This document shows positions 34,766 to 44,307 of a DNA stretch of 64,000 nucleotides, piece by piece. Location of the stretch: NCBI RefSeq assembly GCF_039521325.1, contig NZ_BAAACD010000003.1, one strand, 5' to 3'. The position numbers and the translations under genes are program-made. Position 1 is the first letter of the stretch. Each line of letters opens with the position of its first letter. This DNA is from Clostridium_X cadaveris. Its GTDB lineage: Bacteria > Bacillota > Clostridia > Clostridiales > Clostridiaceae. Under the pieces are notes generated by a model. It was not told where the DNA came from. It saw nothing but the letters and a program-made list of their open reading frames with translations, and ran no database searches.

Positions 34766-35497
34766 TTAATAATAATACTCTTTCAAGATACTTCTTGAGG
34801 TTCCAAATTTACTTGGTGGTTTTCCGTTTAAATCACATTTAGATAGCGCATCTTGAATTTGTTTGAATAGAAAACGGTCATATTTAATTTCTAAAATGGT
34901 TTGCTCCTTTGGCATAGCCATCTTAAAATTTAAATTGTGGCTAAAAAGGTCGTAGCAAAAATCACAATATCTCAAGTTATTGTCTAGAGTTATACGAGTA
35001 TTAAAATTTTCATGAGTATATGCTCTTCTATCATACTCTACCATTGAAACAGGCCTATACAATCGTGTTGTCATAATATTATAAGCATAATTTGCTGTAG
35101 GTCCATCATATTTAAGAAGAACTCTATAGTTTCTATTTAAAAGCTTCATTGCATCATTACGGGTTATAACTAAACTCTCCTTAATCTCTCTGCCAAAACT
35201 TTTTCTTTTAAGTTCAAACTTCACCTTTTTATCGTCTGGGTTGTAAACTCGAAGACGAATTCTCTTTTTTTCATCTGCATGTTCTCTTTTATCACTATAA
35301 TCTTCATTAGTAATGCTGTCAAAATAAACACTACGTACAGTATAACCATTATAGCCACCATACTCATCTGCAGTCAGAAGCTTGTCCAATGCTTCTATTA
35401 AATAAATACGATCTGTAAGAGAAATTAAATATTTCAGTTCTCTACGTGAAACAGATAATACTTTCTGAGTTTTTAAGTCTCTCCTTTGTGTACTCAT
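34766..35497 (-). CDS. VTC-domain protein (polyphosphate polymerase-like)
   Basis: The 243-residue protein has a triphosphate-tunnel fold like the catalytic domain of yeast Vtc4. The expected basic tunnel strands are visible: SRRELKYLI, YTVRSVYFDS, KKRIRLRVYN, KFELKRKSFGREIKESLVI, SMVEYDRRAY, TRITLDNNLRY and ILEIKYDR. Bacterial relatives are thought to make polyphosphate or use nucleotide triphosphates; the activity here is inferred. The start ATG 35497 follows AAAGGGG nine bases away. First gene of a four-gene operon. Confidence 0.9.
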   Translation of the reverse strand: MSTQRRDLKTQKVLSVSRRELKYLISLTDRIYLIEALDKLLTADEYGGYNGYTVRSVYFDSITNEDYSDKREHADEKKRIRLRVYNPDDKKVKFELKRKSFGREIKESLVITRNDAMKLLNRNYRVLLKYDGPTANYAYNIMTTRLYRPVSMVEYDRRAYTHENFNTRITLDNNLRYCDFCYDLFSHNLNFKMAMPKEQTILEIKYDRFLFKQIQDALSKCDLNGKPPSKFGTSRSILKEYYY

Positions 35498-35655
35498 AAT
35501 TAGAATCCCCTTTCCTTTTCCTGTATAGTAATACAAGAGAAAAAAATAATTTGGGTACTGTTTTTGAAAATATACTCATTTATTTATAAATTTATATAAA
35601 AAAAGCTTCTCCAGCAGATTTTTATTTTCTACTAAAGAAGCTTTAACTTTCCAAT

Positions 35656-36024
35656 TCAGACAACTATTTTATTTAAGCACCTTTGAAGCGCTAAGTTCAT
35701 CTTATCTTCATTTATCGGTTTTTCTAGAAAATAAGTAAGATTAATATCATAACCCATGAAACCTAATTTCTTTTCGTCACTTACCCAGATAATCTTACAA
35801 TCTGGATCTGCCATTCTTAAACTTTGAGAAACTTTATATCCTTCCATACCATTGTAACTTACAATAGCGATATAAAATGGATTAGTTACCCGTTTAGTGA
35901 TTTCTTCTTTTTCGGTAAATGATATTATTTCAGGAATCAAATCAAATGCAGAAAAAAAACTATATACTACCTCACTAATCTTCCCTTGTTCTTTTCCATC
36001 CTCACTGCATATGGCAACAACCAT
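35656..36024 (-). CDS. Stand-alone pseudo-receiver domain protein
   Basis: The 122-residue protein has the size and strand pattern of one response-regulator receiver domain and keeps the Lys of FLEKPI (about 99). The segment aligning with the phosphorylation strand reads IAIVSYNGMEG, so Ser56/Tyr57 replace the Asp, and the N-terminal acidic pair is not clear. It has no output domain. The neighbouring LytTR regulator has the normal FLDIYMKSLTG. It is probably a phosphorylation-independent partner or decoy for the adjacent two-component system or the VTC operon. Confidence 0.7.
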   Translation of the reverse strand: MVVAICSEDGKEQGKISEVVYSFFSAFDLIPEIISFTEKEEITKRVTNPFYIAIVSYNGMEGYKVSQSLRMADPDCKIIWVSDEKKLGFMGYDINLTYFLEKPINEDKMNLALQRCLNKIVV

Positions 36025-36196
36025 TTTCTCACCTCTTTTTCTTCAAGCAAAATTTCATGTATTTTATTCCATTTAAATTATACAATATAAATTACTTAAA
36101 CTTGCAAATTACATACTCAAATGCATGCATAGGGAATGAAATGCATTAACTTAACTAATACGTTTAACAATTTAACCTATTAAATTATCAATAAAA

Positions 36197-37501
36197 TTAA
36201 ATAGTCAGGATAAAACTTGCCATGAACATATCTCCCTTAGATTCAAATTTACAAAAGCCATCATATTTTTCGCATACATCTCTCATAGAACTTATTCCCA
36301 CTCCAACTTCATTATTTCTCTTTCTAGAAATAAAATCATCATCTTTTTTCTTTAAGTTTCCATCAAAAGTATTATCTACAGCAATCAAAAGTTGGTTTCC
36401 ATCTATTTGAGACCTAATTCCTATATGTTTTTCACCTTTTACATACTTACAGGCTTCTATAGCATTTTCAACACTGTTTCCAAATAAAGAGCATAAGTCA
36501 AAATCATTTATGTTCAAATTATTACTTAGTTTACAAGCAATATCCATATATATACCATTTTTCTCAGCCATTTGTTGGTAATAATATAAAACTCCATCTA
36601 CTGCTGCATTTCCTGTATATAACATAGATTCATTGACGTTTTGTTCAAGAATACTATAATATTCCACAAGACCTTTTTTATCATTTGTCTGTATAAACCT
36701 CTCTATAGCAGCTTTATGATGCTTAAAGTCATGTCTTGATTTTTTAGCATCATCCATGCTTTTAGTTAGTGCTGCATAATAATTTTTTTGAAGTCTTATT
36801 TGTTCTTCACTAAACTTTAGTTTTTCATTTATAGCAATTTTTTCTGTCATTTCTTTAAAATCATAAGCAATACCCTGACATATAAAAATCATCGCTAAAC
36901 ACGTAAACAATCTACTTGCTATCTGTTGCCAGTCTTGAATCCATACATAGTTTATTGACATTAAAAAACTAGCACAAAACATGAACATTGGAACAATCCA
37001 TAAGGTTTTCCAATATTCTCCCTTATTGTATTGCAAAAATGGTTTTATCGTAATATCAATAAGTTTTTTTACAATAGGATAGGAAATTACTGATATTATA
37101 AGAAACAAAATATTCTGCGCAATGAGCCTAATTATATTTTCTGTTTCTACTGAAAAAAAATTTTGTATAATAGCACTTATAGAATGAATTGTTAGAATGT
37201 ATATGGCTATCATCCAATATACAAATAAATGCTCTGGAAGTCTTTTAGGAAGGACATAGCAATTTATAACAAAATACATTAATCCACCCATTATAAAATA
37301 AAATTTATAAAAAAGTACATCCAAACCAAAAATCCTCTGAGAAATATAAAAAATAACTATATTAACTATCATCATTATTCCATATAAAATAAACAATATT
37401 CTTCTTTGTTTTTTATCTATATTATCCTTAAAAGGTATATATCTAAATATAATTCCAGGTATCTGAGCTAAAGCTGAAAGTAGTGATGGAAATATATCCA
37501 T
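36197..37501 (-). CDS. HPK10-type sensor histidine kinase (AgrC/VirS-like)
   Basis: The 434-residue protein has six to seven membrane segments in the first 220 residues, a coiled linker, the H-box SRHDFKHHKAAIERFI and an ATPase domain with FGNSVENAIEACKYV (N box) and GVGISSMRDVCEKYDG (G box). Such kinases sense peptides or membrane signals and signal to LytTR regulators. It is encoded 12 bases after its LytTR partner. No propeptide gene like agrD is seen nearby. Confidence 0.92.
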   Translation of the reverse strand: MDIFPSLLSALAQIPGIIFRYIPFKDNIDKKQRRILFILYGIMMIVNIVIFYISQRIFGLDVLFYKFYFIMGGLMYFVINCYVLPKRLPEHLFVYWMIAIYILTIHSISAIIQNFFSVETENIIRLIAQNILFLIISVISYPIVKKLIDITIKPFLQYNKGEYWKTLWIVPMFMFCASFLMSINYVWIQDWQQIASRLFTCLAMIFICQGIAYDFKEMTEKIAINEKLKFSEEQIRLQKNYYAALTKSMDDAKKSRHDFKHHKAAIERFIQTNDKKGLVEYYSILEQNVNESMLYTGNAAVDGVLYYYQQMAEKNGIYMDIACKLSNNLNINDFDLCSLFGNSVENAIEACKYVKGEKHIGIRSQIDGNQLLIAVDNTFDGNLKKKDDDFISRKRNNEVGVGISSMRDVCEKYDGFCKFESKGDMFMASFILTI

Positions 37502-37513
37502 ATCTATCCCCTC

Positions 37514-38233
37514 CTAAATATTGCCACGAAGTTTTCTCCATTTAAAATCAGCAAATGCATTTCTTACAGTTTCTTTCTCATTTCTGCTAACAGAAATCGT
37601 TACTCCATTGCTCAAAGAAATTTCATCACTAGGCATGCTTTTTACTTCCCAAAGAGATACTATAGCATAGCGGATAGGTTTACAAAAATCATTTTTAGGA
37701 AGCATACTCCAAATTTCTGAAATCCCCATACTTACCTCTATATTTTCCCCGCTTTTAGTGTGTATTCTGCTCTTCTTTCCTACGGCTTCAATATAAATTA
37801 TATCTGCCAAGAAAATATTTACCATAGTTCGTCCACTTTTTACTTCAATTGACCTAACCTTAAACATCATAGCACAAAACTTGTCTAATACTTGTTGAAA
37901 CTTTTGTTTATCTATTGGTTTTACCAAATAGTAAAAAGCATCTACCTCATAAGAATCAGCACCGTGTTCGAGACTTGTTGTAGTAAAAATAATTTGGCTT
38001 TTAGCATTATCTTCTCTAATCTTTCTTGCCACATCTACTCCAGTTAAACTTTTCATGTATATATCTAAAAAAATCAAATCATAATTTTTCGAATCTGCTT
38101 TCTCTAGGAATGCTTCTCCACTATCAAATGCATCAAGCTCCATGCTCATATCATTTTCAAAGAAATACTCTTTCAAAGCAGAGGATAAATGTTCACGGTC
38201 TTCTTTTAAATCATCACATATAACTATCCTCAT
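37514..38233 (-). CDS. LytTR response regulator
   Basis: The 239-residue protein has a receiver domain with acidic residues D7/D8, phospho-acceptor D57 (FLDIYMKS) and Lys in YLVKPIDKQ, followed by a LytTR DNA-binding domain (about 130-235, IYIEAVGKKSRIHTKSGENI). It pairs with the kinase encoded just downstream. Targets are not known; the VTC operon and the pseudo-receiver gene next to it are plausible. Confidence 0.93.
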   Translation of the reverse strand: MRIVICDDLKEDREHLSSALKEYFFENDMSMELDAFDSGEAFLEKADSKNYDLIFLDIYMKSLTGVDVARKIREDNAKSQIIFTTTSLEHGADSYEVDAFYYLVKPIDKQKFQQVLDKFCAMMFKVRSIEVKSGRTMVNIFLADIIYIEAVGKKSRIHTKSGENIEVSMGISEIWSMLPKNDFCKPIRYAIVSLWEVKSMPSDEISLSNGVTISVSRNEKETVRNAFADFKWRKLRGNI

Positions 38234-38409
38234 CTTATCTCTCCCTTTTAATACAATATAAATTTAACTTATTTAAATCTCTATTCTGATTACCTAACAT
38301 TAACAATATAACTGCCAAATTTAATTATATTATATTTAGCAAATCCATTCAACATTTTCGCAAGCATAATTTCCTATATATTACTATTTTCCCAATAAAA
38401 TTTAAATCC

Positions 38410-38463
38410 TTCTTATTTAATAATGTAAAAGTTTAGTTTACCTTATACATTATTAAATAAGAA
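38410..38463. repeat. Perfect 18-bp inverted repeat
   Basis: ttcttatttaataatgta (38410-38427) and its exact complement (38446-38463) with an 18-base spacer, between the LytTR gene start and the TDT transporter terminator. It could be a second terminator (TTTTTAT follows on the plus strand) or a protein site. The remaining gap 38234-38409 shows only AT-rich promoter-like DNA. Confidence 0.7.
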
Positions 38464-38473
38464 TTTTTATATA

Positions 38474-38514
38474 AAATAAAGCCTGAATAGCTATTAAAGC
38501 ATCCAGGCTTTTTA
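38474..38514 (-). terminator. Terminator after TDT transporter gene
   Basis: aaagcctg and caggcttt arms (8 bp) with an 18-base loop, followed by T residues on the minus strand, 12 bases after the stop. Confidence 0.7.
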
Positions 38515-38525
38515 ATGAAAATATT

Positions 38526-39473
38526 TTATTTTGCAATAACTTTTTCTGATTTCTGTGGTGCTTTAAATAAAAACATCACATATCTTACAAGTACATAAAG
38601 CACTATTACAGATGCTATTATCTGTTGTGCTGTTAGTATATACTTTAGAAAATTAAAGTTATAACCTGCCTTTGATAAAAATGTGAATGCTCCACCAGTT
38701 GCTATACCACTTATTACCATGGGAAAAGTAAACGATGAAAAACTTGGATAAAACTTTAAAGCAAGCAGCTTTATCATAGCTACGATTACCACACCATATA
38801 ATACAATGGATAAAACAGTTAAAAAGCCAACCATATATACGTTCTTATCTGAAAAAGATTTCATATATGCTGCCAATACAAGGCTTGCTGGTGCAGCAAG
38901 TATCGCAAAAGTAGGTGAAGCAGGCTCTGGAATCCCTTTTATTTTCATCAATCTATATGTAACTACTGGCAATAGAATTAGTAATGATATAAAAGCAAAC
39001 CAAAAAGAGGTTTGTCCTATAGAAGCCATTTTAAAAGCCGGAGCTGTTATTCCTGCAGTTCCTATTCCTACATATACTATAAATATACTCGGAAATATTT
39101 TCTTTATATCAAATTTTACTATAAATCTTAAGGTGTACATTACTATAAACACCATATGAATAATTATTCCTAAAGCCCATATGGTAACAGCTAATGTATC
39201 TTGTCCCAAAGTTTTAACATAAGCTCCTAAAAGCATAAATGCCATGGAATACGTTGGTGCTACACTAAGGATAACTGGATTTTTAAAATCTTCTGCCACA
39301 AACTTTGGAGCTATTATTACTTTTAGTGTTAATAACACTAAGAGTATTGCTGATATTATTCTGAAGGCTGCTAATATAACTGGATTTAAAAATGTTACTA
39401 AATTTGCTAGTGCTAATAAAGCTAAAGCAAGTCCTGCTATAGGTATAGGTATTCTTTTTATAAAATTAACCAT
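38526..39473 (-). CDS. TDT family transporter (TehA/SLAC1-like)
   Basis: The protein has 315 residues from ATG 39473 and about ten hydrophobic segments (for example NPVILSVAPTYSMAFMLLGA and PTFAILAAPASLVLAAYMKS), matching the tellurite-resistance/dicarboxylate (TDT) family of anion channels and exporters. The substrate is unknown. The start overlaps the stop of the upstream Cys-rich gene by eight bases, with GTGAGG as ribosome site, so both are translated together. Confidence 0.88.
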   Translation of the reverse strand: MVNFIKRIPIPIAGLALALLALANLVTFLNPVILAAFRIISAILLVLLTLKVIIAPKFVAEDFKNPVILSVAPTYSMAFMLLGAYVKTLGQDTLAVTIWALGIIIHMVFIVMYTLRFIVKFDIKKIFPSIFIVYVGIGTAGITAPAFKMASIGQTSFWFAFISLLILLPVVTYRLMKIKGIPEPASPTFAILAAPASLVLAAYMKSFSDKNVYMVGFLTVLSIVLYGVVIVAMIKLLALKFYPSFSSFTFPMVISGIATGGAFTFLSKAGYNFNFLKYILTAQQIIASVIVLYVLVRYVMFLFKAPQKSEKVIAK

Positions 39474-39951
39474 TAGCCTCACCCACTAATTCGTCAGTGT
39501 TTTTTATATTTAATTCTCTAATTATTACTTCTGCTACCTTTTCTGCCATTTCTCCAGTAAATCTTATACATTGTTCTTTGTGTTCTCCTGAACCCATATC
39601 CATTCCCTTTGTTTGTACTGAACAACATAGGCATTTATGATTTTTTCTAAAACTATCTTGCACTTCATAAGCTAGATCTAAAGTATGTTTAACTTTTGGA
39701 TCTCCTCCTTCAGTTCTTCCGAAAAAGTATCCTAATGCTAAGATAGCACCAGTAACTGCTCCACAAGTACATTTTGATCTTCCTATTCCTATTGGAAATC
39801 CTGATGCTGCTGCTACAAGAGCCTCTGGCATATCTTTATCTATGTTGTTCCTTATAGAGCTTACAACCGCTTCTGAACAAAAAAACTTTCCTTGTCTATA
39901 TAGTTCTTCTGCTTCCTCTTTTATTTTTCTTACACTTACTTCCTTTACCAT
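39466..39951 (-). CDS. C_GCAxxG_C_C family redox protein
   Basis: The 161-residue protein contains FFCSEAVV, KCTCGAVTGAILALGYFFGR and KCLCCSVQ, the spaced cysteine pattern of the C-GCAxxG-C-C family, which probably binds a metal or iron-sulfur cluster. The family often lies beside transporters and oxidoreductases; a defined role is not known. Translationally coupled to the TDT transporter. The start follows GAGGG. Confidence 0.88.
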   Translation of the reverse strand: MVKEVSVRKIKEEAEELYRQGKFFCSEAVVSSIRNNIDKDMPEALVAAASGFPIGIGRSKCTCGAVTGAILALGYFFGRTEGGDPKVKHTLDLAYEVQDSFRKNHKCLCCSVQTKGMDMGSGEHKEQCIRFTGEMAEKVAEVIIRELNIKNTDELVGEANG

Positions 39952-40226
39952 TATAAAATCCCTCCACCATGATATTTTTAAATTTATTATAAATTCATTT
40001 ACATTATAATATTTCTCATTTCTATCCGTCTAATTAAATATTCCAATAAATGATGACTTATGTATTAGAACAACAAATAGTATGTTATATTAAGAATTTA
40101 GCATATTTTTCAACATATATTCTATACTTATATTTATATATTCGTAATAATATGATACAATATTGACTAATATGGCATTTGAAGACAGTGATCTTCAAAA
40201 ATTTAATTTATATGGGGAGATTTTAT

Positions 40227-41666
40227 ATGAACTTTTTTAATGGAATTTTAGGGGCTGTGAACGATTTTATGTATGGGTATATCCTAGTAGGATTACTTGT
40301 TGCAACTGGAATTTATTTTACCGTAAGAACAAAGTTTGTTCAATTTAGACTTTTACCAGACAGTTTTAAACAGCTATTAGAAAAAAATGACAATGATTCA
40401 GCAGTATCGTCTTTCCAAGCCCTTATGATATCAACAGCTTCTCGGGTTGGTGTTGGTAATATAGCAGGTGTTGCAACTGCAATTGCAGCAGGTGGTCCAG
40501 GCGCAGTATTTTGGATGTGGGTTATGGCAATTTTAGGTTCATCATCAGCTTTTATCGAAAGCACTTTAGCTCAAGTATATAAGGTCAGAAATGGAGAAGA
40601 GTTTAGAGGAGGTCCTTCCTACTATATACAAAAAGCCCTTGGACAAAGATGGCTTGGAGTTATATTCTCTGTTGCTCTTATAACGTGTTTTGCATATGGA
40701 TTTAATTCTCTTCAAGCAAACAACATAGTATCAGCTTTTTCACACTATTTCGGTGGAGAATTTCCAAATATGTTTATACCTGCTTCTATAGGATTAGTTC
40801 TTTCTTTATTTACTGCTTTTATAATATTTAAAGGCCAAAAGGCAATAGCATTTATATCCTCAGTAATAGTTCCTGTTATGGCTATAATGTACATGATCCT
40901 TGGATTATTTATAATAGGAAAAAATTTCAGCTTAGTTCCTGAAATGTTCTCACTTATATTCTCAAGTGCATTTAATTTCAAGAGTTTTGCTGGAGGCTTT
41001 ATGGGTTCTTGTGTACTTCATGGAATAAAAAGAGGTTTATTCTCTAATGAAGCCGGAATGGGTAGCGCACCAAACGCAGCTGCTTCAGCTCAAGTTTCTC
41101 ATCCAGCAAAACAAGGACTTGTTCAAACATTATCAGTATTTATCGATACTCTTTTAATATGTAGTACTTCAGCATTTATAGTACTTATCTCTGGTGTTGA
41201 CTATACAGCCTTAAAAGCAATGCCTCTTGTTCAGCAGGCAGTTGCTTCTCAAGTTGGAGAATGGGGAATAACATTTATAACAATTTCAATATTCTTCTTT
41301 GCCTTTAGTTCAATCATAGGAAATTACTATTACACTGAATCAAATGTAATGTTTATAAAAAACAAAATGGGCGGCTCTATGACTTTATTTAGAATAACAT
41401 GTATCGTTGCTGTTTTCTTTGGAAGTATCGCAGGATACGATTTTGTATGGAATCTTGCAGATGTACTTATGGGAATAATGGCTATTATAAACATAACAGT
41501 TATACTTCTTCTTGGAAATACTGCTATCCGTGTTCTTAATGACTACTGTGAACAAAGGAAAGCTGGAAAAGACCCTGTATTCTCTGCTAAGGCTTTAGGC
41601 ATAAAAAATGCAGAGCTTTGGGACGAAATTAATCCTTCATCAGAAGAAGAATCACAAATAGGATAA
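40227..41666 (+). CDS. Sodium/alanine symporter family protein (AGCS)
   Basis: The 479-residue protein starts at ATG 40227 after GGGGAG; a longer TTG frame from 40179 has no ribosome site. It has about ten to eleven membrane segments and the AGCS motifs ASRVGVGNIAGVATAIAAGG, GAVFWMWVMA and RGLFSNEAGMGSAPNAAA. The family imports alanine or glycine with sodium. It stands alone and ends in a good terminator. Confidence 0.95.
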   Translation: MNFFNGILGAVNDFMYGYILVGLLVATGIYFTVRTKFVQFRLLPDSFKQLLEKNDNDSAVSSFQALMISTASRVGVGNIAGVATAIAAGGPGAVFWMWVMAILGSSSAFIESTLAQVYKVRNGEEFRGGPSYYIQKALGQRWLGVIFSVALITCFAYGFNSLQANNIVSAFSHYFGGEFPNMFIPASIGLVLSLFTAFIIFKGQKAIAFISSVIVPVMAIMYMILGLFIIGKNFSLVPEMFSLIFSSAFNFKSFAGGFMGSCVLHGIKRGLFSNEAGMGSAPNAAASAQVSHPAKQGLVQTLSVFIDTLLICSTSAFIVLISGVDYTALKAMPLVQQAVASQVGEWGITFITISIFFFAFSSIIGNYYYTESNVMFIKNKMGGSMTLFRITCIVAVFFGSIAGYDFVWNLADVLMGIMAIINITVILLLGNTAIRVLNDYCEQRKAGKDPVFSAKALGIKNAELWDEINPSSEEESQIG

Positions 41667-41669
41667 ATT

Positions 41670-41712
41670 AAAGGAGCTGTCGCACTAACTAATTATTGCG
41701 AGGCTCCTTTTA
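41670..41712 (+). terminator. Terminator after AGCS symporter
   Basis: aaaggagc (41670-41677) pairs with gctccttt (41703-41710), with additional cgca/tgcg pairing inside and a short T run. Confidence 0.8.
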
Positions 41713-41719
41713 GTATTCA

Positions 41720-42541
41720 TTATAAAAACATCTCCGGTTCTTTCCTCATTGAGTACTCTTCCTCTAACTCATGTTTATGATATAAATATCCGAAATCATC
41801 ATAATACTTTGCTTCTGCAGGGCATTTTTTTATACAAGCACCACATTTTATACATATTCCATCTACCTTACTTGGGTCATCTTTATCTATAGAACCCATT
41901 GGACAAATCTTTGAGCATAATCCACAGTTAATACATTTTTCATTTGTTTTTGGTTTTACTTTTAAAATATTAATAAAAACACCTTTTCTATCACGAGGCT
42001 TATAATATGTACGTATTGGTTCTTCACCTGATACTTCCACTGGAATTTTAAAATCATTATTGTACATCATTAACTTTTCAGCTATTTTATCCGCAAAATT
42101 ATATGCTAGTTTTAAATCTTTGAAATCTGGTCTTCCTGATGCTAGAATTTTGGAAAAGGAATGTTCTCCTACAAAAGCTCCAGCTGCAATAATGCAAAAA
42201 CCATCCTTTTCAAGAATATTTCTAAGTTCAATCAAAGCATCATCATAATTTCTATTACCAAACATCACAATAGGTACAGCTAAAGCCCCATTACCTCTGA
42301 ATCCTGAGTTTAAAAATGGCAGAAGTATATTTGGAATTCTTCCTGCATATACAGGTGATCCAAATATTACGATATCATTTTCATTGAATTCATATTCTTT
42401 TTGCCTTTGATGTGGCAGTGTATAGTTTATCTCATTAACCTGAGCACCTATCATATTTCCAAGTTCTCTAGCTATTGTTTTTACTACTTTTTCAGTTGTT
42501 CCAGTAGCACTAAAATAAATTGCCCAAACTCTTCTCTCCAT
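41720..42541 (-). CDS. EFR1-type flavodoxin-ferredoxin fusion
   Basis: The 273-residue protein has an N-terminal flavodoxin-like domain (FSATGTTEKVVKTIA for FMN phosphate binding, GSPVYAGRIPN, VMFGNRNYDDA) and a C-terminal two [4Fe-4S] ferredoxin domain (CINCGLCSKICPMGSI and CIKCGACIKKCPAEA). The fusion is typical of the EFR1 family of anaerobes and transfers electrons; partners are unknown. The start follows GGGGG. Confidence 0.92.
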   Translation of the reverse strand: MERRVWAIYFSATGTTEKVVKTIARELGNMIGAQVNEINYTLPHQRQKEYEFNENDIVIFGSPVYAGRIPNILLPFLNSGFRGNGALAVPIVMFGNRNYDDALIELRNILEKDGFCIIAAGAFVGEHSFSKILASGRPDFKDLKLAYNFADKIAEKLMMYNNDFKIPVEVSGEEPIRTYYKPRDRKGVFINILKVKPKTNEKCINCGLCSKICPMGSIDKDDPSKVDGICIKCGACIKKCPAEAKYYDDFGYLYHKHELEEEYSMRKEPEMFL

Positions 42542-42619
42542 CTATATCCCCCTGTTCCCAACATCTAATTTTTTTCATAGTACTAATTATATATTAACAT
42601 AATTTGTCTTAAACTATAT

Positions 42620-42650
42620 AAAAAAGACACAATCCCTATGTATTGTGTCT
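42620..42650 (-). terminator. Terminator of purine salvage operon
   Basis: A perfect 9-bp stem agacacaat (42625-42633) with attgtgtct (42642-42650) and an 8-base loop, followed by T on the minus strand. Confidence 0.85.
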
Positions 42651-42674
42651 AAAATATCTCAAACAATATTAATC

Positions 42675-43241
42675 TTACATTTCTACAAGCTTTCCATCAC
42701 CTTCAACTTTGAAAAGAGGTAATTTCTCTATAAATATTATATCTTCTCTATTTGCTGCATCACCTTCTGCTAATATGGAAGCTCTTTTCTTTATATTCCC
42801 CCCGGCCTTCTCAACTAAGCTTTCTAATGTCTTTAATGACTCTCCTGTTGAAATCACATCATCTATTAATGCAACATTTTTTCCTTTTATTTTTTCTGCT
42901 TCAACTTCATCAAGACATAAAAATTGTTTTCCTTTAGTTGTTATAGATTGAACCTCTTCTATAATAGGATTATTCATATATGACTTTATGCTTTTCCTTG
43001 CAACTATAAATTCTTTCATGCCTAAAAGTTTTGATATTTCATAAGCTAAAGGTATTCCTTTTGCTTCTGCTGTAACTATAACATCCACATTATTTAATTT
43101 TTTTACAAGCTCTTTTGCTGTAACCTGTATAAGCTCCGTATCCCCTAAGATCACAAAACTTGCAATTGCTAAATCTTTTTTAATCTTTATTATAGGTAAA
43201 TTTCTTTCAAGTGACAAAATGTTTAATTTATATGTACTCAT
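42675..43241 (-). CDS. Purine phosphoribosyltransferase family protein
   Basis: The 188-residue type I phosphoribosyltransferase has the PRPP loop NVALIDDVISTGESLKTLES and an upstream VDVIVTAEAKGIPLAYEISK, like adenine and xanthine PRTases. It would convert a purine base and PRPP to the nucleotide. It is encoded 14 bases after an NCS2 permease, suggesting that the two import and salvage the same base. Base specificity cannot be read. Confidence 0.88.
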   Translation of the reverse strand: MSTYKLNILSLERNLPIIKIKKDLAIASFVILGDTELIQVTAKELVKKLNNVDVIVTAEAKGIPLAYEISKLLGMKEFIVARKSIKSYMNNPIIEEVQSITTKGKQFLCLDEVEAEKIKGKNVALIDDVISTGESLKTLESLVEKAGGNIKKRASILAEGDAANREDIIFIEKLPLFKVEGDGKLVEM

Positions 43242-43254
43242 TTTAAAATCCCCC

Positions 43255-44307
43255 TTAAATTCCTAAAACAAATCTTGTTATTATTCCTGCAACCATTCCA
43301 AAGAATGGATCACTAACTGCCGTAACAGCCATTGTAACTCCACCAACCATGCCTGATGATCCAGATAAAGCAGCTGCTGCATTTACTGGAACTGTAGCAA
43401 ATATTCCAAGAACAAATAAAAATCCGCTGATTGACTGTGCCGGTACATATTTTCCTATTTTAGGTAATAGACCACAAAATAATATAGCAGCCATTATAAG
43501 CATCATGATTATGCCTGCTGCAATTGGATGGGGCGCACTACCTGTGGCTGAGATTATTGATTCAACTGGTGCTCCTCCAAATAAAGATGATCCCATATCA
43601 GCAACACTGCTTATAACAGAAAGATGATCTATATTAACTGTTGTATTTGCAATTTCTCCAGTTATAGCTCCAAATGCTATGTTTGATCCTATGTTTAAAC
43701 ATACCATCCCTAGTGCTCCTCTTAATATGTTTAAACTCACTGTTATCTTCTTTTTTTCGACCTTCTCTTTATGTATTTCCACATTTCTCATATCTTTATT
43801 AAACATATTAGCTGCTATACTTGATAGCACAACTGATACAGTTATTGTCCATACTAAATCCTTTGTCATCAAGTAAACTACAACTGCTGAAGCTATAGAT
43901 ATTGCACTCACCTTTTTCTCCGCCTTAAACATGTCCATAGAAACTTTAGCAAGCATAATTCCAACACCCGCCATCATACCTGATGTTATTATTGGTCCAA
44001 TAAAATCAACTATCTTTCCTAAAAAGCCAAACATACCTATAAGTGCCATTATAAGTGCTCCGATAAAGATCATTGATAATCTTTCTTGCATGTTTTTCCC
44101 TGCAGTTCCTGCGTAAGTTATAGTTTCCGCTTGAAATGATATAGGCGCAACAGATCCTGTTATAAAGTTACCTACTGCACCAACTAAAAATGCAAATGCC
44201 GTAGGAATAGACGCAAATCCGAACGTTAATGCCAAAAGTCCTTGTGGTAATCCGTTTAATATAACTCCAACTATAGCCATAGCATCAGTTAATAATTCTG
44301 AAAACAT
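43255..44307 (-). CDS. NCS2-like purine permease (short form)
   Basis: The 350-residue protein has ten or so hydrophobic segments, including GNFITGSVAPISFQAETITY, GVGIMLAKVSMDMFKAE and FGGAPVESIISATGSAPHPI, consistent with the NCS2/AzgA-like permease group. Full AzgA proteins are about 430 residues, so this is a shorter relative. Its pairing with a purine phosphoribosyltransferase supports nucleobase import. The start follows AAAGGAGG. Confidence 0.78.
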   Translation of the reverse strand: MFSELLTDAMAIVGVILNGLPQGLLALTFGFASIPTAFAFLVGAVGNFITGSVAPISFQAETITYAGTAGKNMQERLSMIFIGALIMALIGMFGFLGKIVDFIGPIITSGMMAGVGIMLAKVSMDMFKAEKKVSAISIASAVVVYLMTKDLVWTITVSVVLSSIAANMFNKDMRNVEIHKEKVEKKKITVSLNILRGALGMVCLNIGSNIAFGAITGEIANTTVNIDHLSVISSVADMGSSLFGGAPVESIISATGSAPHPIAAGIIMMLIMAAILFCGLLPKIGKYVPAQSISGFLFVLGIFATVPVNAAAALSGSSGMVGGVTMAVTAVSDPFFGMVAGIITRFVLGI

